Translations under genes and position numbers: made by a program | Shown here: positions 48,350-58,420 of the stretch, in pieces | Layout: each line of letters opens with the position of its first letter | How positions within the stretch are numbered: position 1 is the stretch's first letter | The notes under the pieces: generated by a model | The model's database searches: none | What the model saw: only the letters and a program-made list of their open reading frames with translations | What the model was told of the DNA's origin: nothing | Origin: Xiphydria camelus | Lineage: Eukaryota; Arthropoda; Insecta; Hymenoptera; Xiphydriidae | Length of the DNA stretch: 64,000 nt | NCBI GenBank assembly: GCA_963678675.1 | Contig: OY783193.1 | Coordinates: forward strand, 6,875,394 to 6,939,393 | Direction of reading: 5' to 3'

Positions 48350-49014
48350 ATTATAATTATCAAACCGGTTGTCGGCTGAGAATAATCTTCTGGGTACTAA
48401 AAGTGAAAGAGTTGAAAAATCAGAGAAAAATTGCATCGATCAAAAAAAAACTTTTTAAAATAATTTTATTTGCAATTGATTTAAACAAATGACGTATTTT
48501 CATAGCTGGCCACTTTTTAAAAATCTGAAAAAAAGCAAGCATATACTTTGATATCCTCTCTTTAACGACAAATAAACAAAAATAACGACACTTTAAAATT
48601 GACGACACAAAAATTAATTGAAGTTGACGCCGCGTCGGCCTCGCCGCGTCGGCCCCACCGCTAGCGTGTCGCCAAGCCAGTCGAACCCACCGACCGTTGG
48701 CTGGTGGCGGGGCCGACGTGCCAATTCCGACGCGGCGTCAACTTCAATTAATTTTTGTGTCGTCAATTTTAAAGTGTCGTTATTTTTGTTTGTTTGTCGT
48801 TAAGGAGAGGATATCAAAGTATATGCTTGCTTTTTTTCAGATTTTTAAAAAGTGGCCAGCTATGAAAATACGTCATTTGTTTAAATCAAGTGCAAATAAA
48901 ATTATTAAAAAATTTTTTTTTTGATCGATGCAATTTTTCTCTGGTTTTTCAACTCTTTCACTTTTAGTACCCAAAAGATTATTCTCAGCCGACAACCGGT
49001 TTGATAATTATAAT
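48350..49014. repeat. 665-bp near-perfect inverted repeat (long hairpin)
   Basis: The left arm 48350-48638 (ATTATAATTATCAAACCGG to GACGCCGCGTCGG) is complementary to the right arm 48727-49014 with only a few mismatches and length differences in A runs. The 88-bp loop is GC-rich and itself partly self-complementary (CGTCGGCCCCACC with GGTGGCGGGGCCGACG). A transcript through it would fold into a double-stranded stem of almost 290 bp. Frames within it are shadows of the repeat. Confidence 0.85.
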
Positions 49015-49629
49015 TTAATGAAAAAAAAGCAGCGTTATTTTTCAAGTGGCTGTAAAACCAACAATTTTCAAAATTTTGAAAAATTCTTCGAGATACGGTT
49101 AAACATCGACAAAGACTACAATATATCCAAATTTGAGCAAAATCCGAAATGTTACTCCAAAAAGTGTCCGATTTGGTATGGAATGACCCGCACTGCATAT
49201 GATCGAAAGGAACGAAACTGAAGAAAATTGTTATATCAAGTCCTTCAACCAAAATCCCGGCCGACTGCAAAGATTTTTTTTCTTCTCAAAACAAACTGCA
49301 ACCTGTTCAATTTCTCTGCACGTATGCTCCAACTTTTTAAAAAATCAATGCTGTATCATCAATAGCAGTATCTATTTGAATGGGTATTGCGAGAAACGGT
49401 TCATTACCATTCGTCCGACTCGGGAAAGGTGGGGGACTGCGAACTCATTAGTAGTCTAGATTCGCGGATACAGACCGCCTGCCTTGTTATTGTGACCGAC
49501 GGTGGGATTAACTCTAGATTGGCGATTATAATGAAGTGGGGTGTGTTTACGACTGCTCGTCTCCTTTGATGTGCCACGAAAGACCGACAAACTACGGGAA
49601 CGGCGAATACTTGGACGAGCACGACATTC

Positions 49630-49810
49630 GGCCATCGGCGAGTAGCGAGCAACCCGTGTACACACTCGGGATTCGCCGAGCAGTCGCTCGGTGTTCGCCG
49701 AGTACCGAGTGTCTACCCACCCTGTTTGATAACGGGAACCAAGCGAACAATACATTTGGCCATCGGCAAACAGCGAGCAACCCGTGTACACACGCGGCAT
49801 TCGCCGAGCT
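49630..49810 (+). repeat. Subterminal direct repeats of the 2.1-kb element
   Basis: GGCCATCGGCGAGTAGCGAG at 49630 recurs at 49758 as GGCCATCGGCAAACAGCGAG, followed in both by CAACCCGTGTACACAC and ATTCGCCGAGC, with a 128-bp offset. Subterminal repeats of this kind are often transposase-binding sites, which is an inference here. Confidence 0.65.
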
Positions 49811-49886
49811 TTCGCTTAAAGCCTCGTTGACATCGGCGAGCATTGCTCGGGACTCGCCGAACCCCGCGTGTTTACCGGCACCTTTA

Positions 49887-50847
49887 CAGTTCCCGCCGGG
49901 TTCGCCCCTTCATGCTATCGATATGACGTGCCCGTTGCACGGTTATACCTACCTGCAGTCTACCCACTTCCTAAATGCCTTTGTGAGTCTCTTACAAATG
50001 TCGTTTTCGCCTACATTGCGGGGGGATTGCTTTCTTTTAATTGTTATTTCTTTTTTCGTCGGATTAGAACAACTAATAATAATGTTAGATTTGACAGCAG
50101 TATACATAGGGGGCTAAATGTTCCGAAGATGAAGGGAGGCAAAAATAGATCAACTGTATGATTAGGAGGCGGATGAAATATTTTATTTCTCCACTTTGTA
50201 TACCATTATATCTCTCGGGTTTAAATGACTTCATTAGGTAGACAGATTAATTGACGCGATACGCGCGAGTCCTTTGTACAATACAATACTTAAGTTACTT
50301 CATAAATACGTTAAAAGAAGCGTGTATTGGAATATTCTGAGAAAAAAAATTCGTCGCCGAAAGAATTATTCAAAGCGGTATGACGAACATGGACGAATAA
50401 AAGTGGCAAAAAGCAAACATCTTGTATCTCTCTTCTTTTCATATATTCTCAAATTTACGTGACGCCCTTAACGAGGGAGATAATCGACACGATATACGTG
50501 TCCTCTATGCCTACTTTGTTGACGGGCGTTAGTAAGTCTTCTAAAAATATCCTTTGTACCATTAACGACTACAGGGACAAAAAATGACATCGTAAATTGC
50601 AGTGTATAACGATCGCTGAAAGTGCGTGGGCGAACGGATATTTTTATACAATGGAAAAGACCTATTTTTGTGATTTATGCGCACGTGTGTTCGAGCGTGT
50701 AGTCTCCAGTAAATATTTTGAATTATTTCGAGTAAATAATGATTTGGTTTAAATGAATGCCGATTATATAGCCACATATTATTTCAATCGAATTAGTATT
50801 TGTTTGAATTAAGCAAATAGGTATTTAGTCAACAAAGTGAACCATAG
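49887..50847. other. Non-coding block, nothing assigned
   Basis: AT-rich DNA with short frames only. Confidence 0.4.
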
Positions 50848-50986
50848 CATACGTCTATATAATAGTTGTATGCTCGGAGGGGCAATACTTTTACAACAGT
50901 TTTACAAAACCAAAATGAATGGCGGACCAAAAACGTACTTATTTACTTGCCCCTTCAGTCGTGCAGTCACTGATACATAGGCGTAC
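50848..50986. mobile_element. Palindromic element L, copy 2
   Basis: Matches 16082-16228: CATACGTCTATATAATAG at the left, GGACCAAAAACGTACTTATTTACTTG-like centre, and CCCCTTCAGTCGTGCA pairing back to TGCTCGGAGGGGC. The right boundary is approximate. Confidence 0.6.
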
Positions 50987-52935
50987 ACTATTAAAAGGAT
51001 TTCTAAATTTGTTATACATTTTTTGTACAAAAGTATTATAAAATTGCAAGTCAAGCATAATAATGTGACCTACTATGAATTATTTATAATTTTCGAAGTT
51101 TTTAATTTTTCAGTTTTTGTTGAAAAGATACTTCAATTTTGGTACATTTAATGTGGTTTGCGGTAAATTTAAATCAAATCTGTAGTAAATTGAATTGTTT
51201 GAATCGTGTAATTTTAATGGATAAACTCGTATGATAAAAATTTCATAAAAGTAATATGAAGTTTACACTATAATATATAAAAACTTTTTATAGTGCATTC
51301 TAAGGTTGACGCGATATACCTGTTATAAAAATAAACTCATTTACTCTGATCAAACGAATCTTTCCCTCGATGATTAATTAGGTAATTTTTAAGGAAAATC
51401 GAAACCGTGTGAAATATCGCATTCAACTCATCGTCCCTCTCTCTTGCATCGATTTTACGTCACTCCGTTACAACGAGACGGATGACCGAGACGACGCGTA
51501 TGAACGGTACACCCGGTATAAATTCACCATGCGGCCGTACGGATGAAAAGCATGCGGCATATGTATACCAACTATGCGGCGTACCTGACCCCGGAAACGG
51601 AAATGGAGGATGAAACTGTACTGGAGCGCCATGTGTCGTACATACGCGCTGCTACCGCAGTCGTTTTGTTATTATACGTTTGTCCGTCTGCCAGTCAGTT
51701 CTTCCGCCGACCTAGAAAACCTATCATGCACCACGAAACGCAATTTCGGTCTTGCGCAGCGACGAGAAACTTTGGTGTTTTTTTTTTCTTGCGTACAATA
51801 TAAGTTAGGGGAACGTACAGTCGCCCCAACGCTTGCGTCGAGCGAAAATTTTCTACACCTATTCGCTGCACCGACGAAGTGGTATTAGGAAATGTCTTTA
51901 AATTGCGTAGAGAAATTTGTTAAAAAATTTGCCACCTTCGAGATGGTTTTCGATTTTCAGTATCAACTCCAGTTTAATATTTCTTCAGGAATCGTCTTAA
52001 GTGGATAATTTTATACAAATTTCTGGACTGATCTATATAAAATAAAGAGTAACTTGACAAATGTTTTTCAACGCGTCTATCAGCACCTTCGTCAGCTATG
52101 CTTGTCAATCATCTCATCTAGCGAGACACGCGAACCGTCGAGAGTTTGCTCCTATTATTAGCGCGATTCAACGAAAAGCTTCTAACGAGCTTTTCCGTTT
52201 TAACGAGTCGACTTTGTAAATTCACAGAAACGGCCGAGCAGTGTTTTTGCTCGCGATGCAGAGGAACGGAAATGCGGATCGGAAGAGAAATACCCTCGGG
52301 TATTTACATGTCGAACAAGGCCGATAAGAGCGCGGTGACTGAATCCACACTTCCGTTTCTCATAAATTCTCATCAACGAGCGGCGCTCGCCAAAGCGATG
52401 ACTTTGTATTCGAGTGCGTTATATCTCAACGAAAGCGAATACTTTAACTTCGCTGGGAAACAAATGAAAGGAGAGAAAGTAGGAGGGGAGGGCTGGCAGA
52501 GTGGAAAGGAAAAAGTAAAAAAAGGGATGGAAAAGTGAAACGGCATAACGGAAAACAACAAGAATGAGTACCAGCAATTTTACATAGACGGCGAATGAAT
52601 ATCGCATTCAACGCGAAGCTTTTTGTGGGAGATACGTACGTCGATCTCTCTTCCAGCGCGTTTCGACTTCCCCGGGGTTCACGCCCAGTTCCTCCCTGTT
52701 ACACGAACGGGAAAGGTCCTTTGCCCGAAATATTTATAGCGTGCGTATAATGGTCTTCTAATTTCCGGTCGCTGAGCCCCCAATTATTTAAATGGTCGCG
52801 CCAATTGGCTCGGTCACTCCGTCGGACGAATGCCAGCGCGTCGGAATGCTGCACGAATTATTACAGCGGGATCCCGTAGGCCTTATTAAAAACGGCACCA
52901 TATCGTGAGTCAGAAGCTCATTTATAGCATTAATA
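50987..52935. other. Non-coding block, nothing assigned
   Basis: AT-rich to 51400, then mixed. Frames of 86 to 130 codons near 51543 and 52146 have no recognisable domain. Confidence 0.4.
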
Positions 52936-53160
52936 ACTCATTAGTGCTCAGTGTTATTTTCAGTTGCCAAACAATTTCTATTTGTAGATACTCAATTAAT
53001 CGTTTCTACTGTGTTTAGGAATTGGTTTTAGAAATGGCGCTCTTTTTTCATAAAATTAAATTTCCGGATACATTTTTTAAATAACGCGAAAATGCTTGAT
53101 CCAATGTCACAAACAAGAAATTGCTTGACAATTAAAGTTACCAGCAAACATTGATGGGTG
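52936..53160. mobile_element. Palindromic-end element J, copy 2
   Basis: Aligned with 44111-44333. The left end CTCATTAGTGCTCAGTG and right end CATTGATGGGTG are partly complementary. Flanking AATA on both sides may be the target duplication. The copies have diverged noticeably. Confidence 0.6.
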
Positions 53161-53910
53161 AATAAAGGAAAGTGAATACGGGTCTTTGTAAATACGTTAC
53201 AATTCTTGAAGTCGTCGATTTAAAATTCAACGGGGAGATTGTAGATATCCGTAACATTTTCCTTGGATTTTCGATTTTGTATCCGGGAATGAAATTGTGA
53301 AATGCAAAATGACTTAAAGTAGAATCATATAATAGCAACTTGACTTTTATCTTATCATCGTCAATTTATTTGTCCTCTTTTTCACAATTTTATTGGTCCA
53401 ACGATAGCGAGAACCGACGACGAAAACTTTCCACGCGCGTTTCTCCGCAGGTTCGCGATGACAGCCGGCCAAGTTTTATATAAAAGCATCGATGAAACGA
53501 GCGAGGTTATATGTATTTACAGATATATATATATAAAACAGCCGTAACAATTTATCGTTAGCCGTTTCGTGCAGTTTATCGACGCGGCCAGGCCCTGTAC
53601 ATGACGATCCCGGGCTTGGTTATGGGTGTCCGCAGGTGGTGGAAAATATGATGCTAATAAAAGTAATGGAAGCGATACCATCGAGGCTCTCTTACGCGAT
53701 ACTTGGCATATGAAACTAACCCGGATAACGCGACGCGATATCTTTCGGTGCGGGTGTGTCTAGAAAGGAGTGAACAAACGAGACGGAAATGGGAAGGGGA
53801 GGAATAGCGTTATGTAGATCGATAGAGATGAAATTTAAGTAACGACATGTGATATTAGCTATTGACCCTGTTTGGAAAAATAGAGATAGGAGAAAAGAGG
53901 TGGCAATTTA
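53161..53910. other. Non-coding gap, nothing assigned
   Basis: No gene; a short (TA) run occurs near 53524. Confidence 0.4.
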
Positions 53911-54211
53911 GATCCGTACTTATAGCATATCTCCATAACGGATAAAAATTCCTTTATTCCAAAGTTATATATCTATGTTTTCTTGAAGTTGCAGGTTGTT
54001 GAAATTAGATGAAAGTGAAATAACTTTCAAAATAAATCGATCGATTTCCAGTTTTCCTAAAGATCCGTAGCACATCTCCATAATTGATTAAAATTTTCTT
54101 ATTCAAAAGTTATATATTTATATTTTCGCGAAGTCGCGGATTTTTTTAAATCAGATAAAAGTTGAATAACTTTCAAAATAAATCGATCAATTTGAAGTTT
54201 TCCTGAAAAAA
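53911..54211. repeat. Tandem duplication, about 151-bp unit
   Basis: The unit from GATCCGTACTTATAGCAT (53911) recurs from GATCCGTAGCACATCTCC (54062). Shared stretches include CAAAAGTTATATAT and ATAACTTTCAAAATAAATCG. The two copies differ at scattered sites. No function is evident. Confidence 0.75.
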
Positions 54212-57200
54212 GCTATGTCTGAAAAGTAAAACGGGGGCCAATTCAATTGGTTCAATTTGTTCAACTTTCTTCTACATCGCAAACACTTGTATATTATTCC
54301 CTCCACGCATTCATTCTCGCGATCAAATCAAATTTTTCCTCGCCGTCGCGCGTCGCATAACGGATGCTCCTTCATACTCGAAGGTGCAATGTTTATCGGG
54401 ACACGCGAGAGGTGAATAATCCGGTGTATCGCGCGATAGGTACGGGCAACTTCACCCACACGCGAGCTGGCCTCTCTCTCGGGCGTGCGCATACGGGGTA
54501 TACGGTGAACAGTGTTCGACGCTTCCCGTTAGTTCATTTATCATCCGCATCCTAATTTATTCAAATCCCGTTCGCACCCCGTTGGTAAGGTCAACAGCAA
54601 TAGATAACCCACGTCGCGGCGCCGGATCTAATAGGAAAACGAGCCGGAAATTCGCTCGACGGCTTTCGAACCTACCTTCGGGCAGAGGGAAAACGCGAAG
54701 GGAGCATAATACGACGGAGGCTTTATTCAATAATAACAATGATAACAGTTTTTATTTACACGCATTATAAATATAGCGTGATTGTGCTAACGAGAAAATT
54801 ATTCATTACATTAATAGAAAACGGATAGTATGTGTTCTCTGTATAACTCAGAAGTGCACAGATGAAAAATCCATATTTTTTTTACCAAACGATTTGGTTA
54901 TTGTCTTGAGAATTTTGATTAAATTGACCAGGTTATTTTTCTGAGTGTAGGAATTCGTTACAAATAAAATAAATAAGCCATAAAATAAACGGTAAATGAT
55001 ACAAAGTAAAAATTTTTAGAGCTTATACCTAATTAATTATCACTTCAAAATCGAATGACGAAACGAGGAGACGAAATTTTAAGGCAGAACGCGAGAAAGA
55101 CAGCTTCCGAGATTTCCGCGGAATATGCACGAGGAATCCGCGGATGTGATTATGCGACGCTCCAAGCGCCGCTTATATAGATCCATCCGCACGTATATTA
55201 GGCACTGTGCATAGCTGCCCTCACCTCGGTTATCTTAATTACATCTGTAATGCACACCGCAAAGCCGGCTACACGGTATTACACACGCGTGTGTGTGCGC
55301 CTCAAACACGCCGATGTGTATACACCCCGGTATCAACATACGTGTAGACACACGCGCTCGTCTAACCGCATTGTATACGACTGGGTGTATTTGCTCCTTC
55401 CTTGGACATAAACTGTAGTTTGCTTCAATAACCTACATTCGCCTGGGTGTACCCCCCACTACGCTCGGTGTGCGCGAGTTGTTCACCCGTTGGATTTCGA
55501 CGGCACACATGCACACCTATGGTACGAATGGTGCAAAGCCCGTGTATCAATTGACCGTCTCGCGTGTATAGGTAGGTACGTATCCCGTATAACGCTCCGA
55601 GCGTAACAAACGATTTAACGGAGCGACAATTTCGTTTCCCAACGACCGGAATGCTTTCCGCGCAGACAGGTGCCGTCGATGTATTTCCCGGGAAACTTTA
55701 GCCAATTTTCCGCGGCGCTGCGAGAAACGCGATGACAAAGGGGTGGGTTGGGCGGATGGAGGGGGAGGGCGAAAAAATTGACGCGAGTCGACTTTTCGGT
55801 AGTCGTCGAGAATCGCTAAGTTTCGTGAGAACCGGGCCACGCGGGTGAATATTTCTGGAATCATTAAAACGCGATGAGGGAGGGGGAGAGGTCTTTGGCC
55901 TCTACGAGTTGATCGCTCGGGTTGCAGCGTCGAGATAGGATTTGGTCATTCGAAAATTAGTCGATTTCGTACCCCCGAATTGATACTACGACATTAGAGT
56001 GCATGATTTTCTACATTCCTCTGCTGTCCACGGAACGGATGGAAACAAATAATTTGTTAGTTATCGTAGTGTGAAAAGATAACAATATGTTAATGAGTTT
56101 CTAATATAACGAGAGAAGATACGACGAACCAAATACTTATTCTCTAAGCTTCCTCTTTCTTTCTGTGTACGTACGAGATTCTTCGAAATGTGAGTGAGTC
56201 CATATTCTCCCTAACTCACCCCAAGTCGAGGTGTGTCTACTCCACGATAAATCCTCCGCGCCGTTCGGACGACGTGTGAATATCCGTTCGAAGGTATATT
56301 CTCATGACTCCAGCGAGTAGTCTTACCTGGAAATAAGCAGAAGGAGGAAGTCGTTAGCCTTGTGGTACGTCAAAGTATACATTACATTCGAAACATATGA
56401 ATTATACATCATTTTGTGGGAGTCAAGCAGCCAAATACATATGAGGCACATGCGTTACTTTTTAATCTTGCAATTATATCATGATCGATGACGCCTAGCC
56501 TGACCTGGCTTTGCATCATTCGATATTTATTATACTCGGATAAAGTTAGTTTCCGTAAAATTAAACATGGGTACATTTAATAAATAATAGATATCCTGCT
56601 AAAAATTTTCGATAGAAAACGACAAAATATAGCAAAAATGATTCAAAAATAACACAGAGCGTAAAATCAATCATTTTTTTTTAATCATTTTCATATTAAA
56701 TACTACAAAAATGTATACAGATCTTATGTCGATCTCATCGTTTTTTATAATATTCAATATCAATATTATAAGAAACGATAGAGCTTCTCACTCTAGATAT
56801 GATATTTCTGAATCTTTTCTACAATATGCTATTATTCTCTATCAAACATTTTTAACTGGACGAACACGCGTTAATTTATATATAAACGTTTTTGTTCAGT
56901 GTAACGAGAGTTCGATCCCCAGGGTCAATGAGGAAGGTCAATCGTGCACCACGTAACTGATCTGCATCGAATGACGTTGTAATTGCTATCGAGCGTCGCC
57001 TCGAGAGACGCGTGCGCGAGTAATTATTAAGGAAGCAATGGCGTGTCCCTCGTCCAGTAACAAATCCCACCACTGGTGCCGTGCGCGAGCCCACCCTATA
57101 TTTAAGGCATGATTAATTATTTATAGAACGCCCCGCTAACGCAATGGATACGGGCGGGTTTCCCCGCTACCCACACCCTTCCGACAGATAGGATCGTTCG

Positions 57201-57550
57201 TAATTTCTTTGTTTCCGACGCACCCCACGCGCGTTTCACGTAATAAACGAAAAAAACACCGCTTCGAAATGTAAAATAAACGAGATCTCCGCGGTCGTCG
57301 ATTACATCCCCTGTCATGGACGCCGAGCCTCGCGACAGTCGCGCGTGAGACGCGTCCGGGGTGTCGTTATATTTCCCCGTCCGTCGTGTATCGACTACAA
57401 AGGGTGTTTTAATTTTCATTCTCTTTTACACGGATGGTGTCGTTTTATTTTCTCCGCAACAGTAATCGCTCGGATACAGGTAACAGTTTGTACAGAAGAT
57501 AGATACTGAAGAATTCAGGAATTGCTATTCAAATTGAGATAAAACCGATA
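54212..57550. other. Non-coding block with partial family B end
   Basis: At about 54858-54949 a B-like fragment (TTACCAAACGATTTGG, ending GGTTATTTTTCTGAGTG before TA) is present. A recursive-splice-like junction lies on the minus strand at 56326/56327. Frames up to 105 codons are unconvincing. Confidence 0.4.
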
Positions 57551-57564
57551 TCTATCTATACATA

Positions 57565-57823
57565 CACCGAGAAAAAAAGTTTATTAGTAATTAATTAATG
57601 TAATTTCAAATACGGCGAAAAAAGGACTTCGCGGGAACATACAAATATTGGTATGTTAATAATTAAAATGTTTACTTCGTTCAAGCAGTTACCTCGAAGG
57701 ATTTCGTTGTGTCAAATAAATATCGTAATATAGTTGATGAATATTTATTTGGCCCAACAAAGTATTTATTTCGCCATATTCAAACAAACATTTATTAACT
57801 ACAAATATACTATTTTCTCGGTG
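57565..57823. mobile_element. CACTGAG-end MITE, family E, inside Helitron 5' end
   Basis: The ends CACCGAGAAAAAAAGTTTATT and TACTATTTTCTCGGTG bound a 259-bp AT-rich element. TA precedes it (57563-57564) and CA follows, consistent with a TA duplication with one later change. It splits the TATATATAAAA start of the Helitron. Its left half matches the fragments at 21246 and 21483. Confidence 0.7.
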
Positions 57824-58098
57824 CATAAAATAACTGATTGACTGATTCGTCAACGCCGAGCCGAAACCGCTGAAGCTAATTATACATGAAATTTGGACAA
57901 TAGATTTCTCTTGTGACGTAAACACTTACTATAGGAAAGGATTTTACGAAATTCTTCCCCAGAGGTGGTAAAATAAGAGATGTAAGCTTGTATGAAAATC
58001 CGTCATTTTTGAATTTAAATCGATGAAAATTTGTATTTAGCCTTTCGATTAGATATTAAGAAAAATATGTTTCAGGATTTTTGGAAATTTATCTCTTA

Positions 58099-58292
58099 CA
58101 CTGAGAAAAAAAAAGATTAAAAATTATTCTGTTAGAAGGATAATCTGAGTACGAAAGGTAAAGTGGATCGAAAATTATTCTATAAGGAAGGTTAAATTTT
58201 ATACCCTGGAAGGATAATTTTTGATCTGTTTTACCTTTCGTACTCAGATTATCCTTCTAACAGAATAAATTTTAATCTTTTTTTTTTCAGTG
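58099..58292. mobile_element. 194-bp fully palindromic MITE, family G, TA duplication shown
   Basis: CACTGAGAAAAAAAAAGATT at the left pairs with AATCTTTTTTTTTTCAGTG at the right, and the pairing continues through CTGTTAGAAGGATAATCTGA. TA is on both sides (58097-58098 and 58293-58294). The other Helitron copy has the single-TA empty site CTTAAGGGGG at 13566-13575. Confidence 0.88.
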
Positions 58293-58420
58293 TAAGGGGG
58301 TTGAATAGGAGATGAAAATTTATATGGGAATTCTGTTATTTTTGCCGTTAAAACCATGAAAAATTTCTATGTCTACTTATTTCGAGATTCACGCGGACAA
58401 AGTCACGGACGGAAAGCTAA

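Larger units (their letters stand above)
47792..49883. mobile_element. 2.1-kb element, perfect 69-bp inverted ends, TTA flanks (PIF/Harbinger-like)
   Basis: 47792-47860 and 49815-49883 are exact inverted copies, 69 bp each, starting AGGTGCCGGTAAACACG. TTA flanks both sides (47789-47791 and 49884-49886), the 3-bp duplication expected of PIF/Harbinger. Exact ends suggest recent movement. No DDE transposase or Myb-like frame is seen, so the element is probably mobilised in trans. Inside are a 665-bp inverted repeat (48350-49014) and, near the right end, two direct copies of a roughly 52-bp motif (49630 and 49758). Confidence 0.75.
57551..58420 (+). mobile_element. Helitron-like element, copy 2, with two nested MITEs
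   Basis: Aligns with 13295-13688, starting TCTATCTATACATA and ending GGACGGAAAGCTAA (a CTRR end) followed by T. Two other elements sit inside it, at 57565-57823 and 58099-58292. Without them the copy is about 413 bp, close to copy 1. No Rep/helicase frame. Confidence 0.7.

Noticed and set aside
48905..49270. 121-codon minus-strand open frame in the 2.1-kb element
   Set aside because: A large part is the right arm of the long inverted repeat, and the rest shows no transposase or DNA-binding motif.
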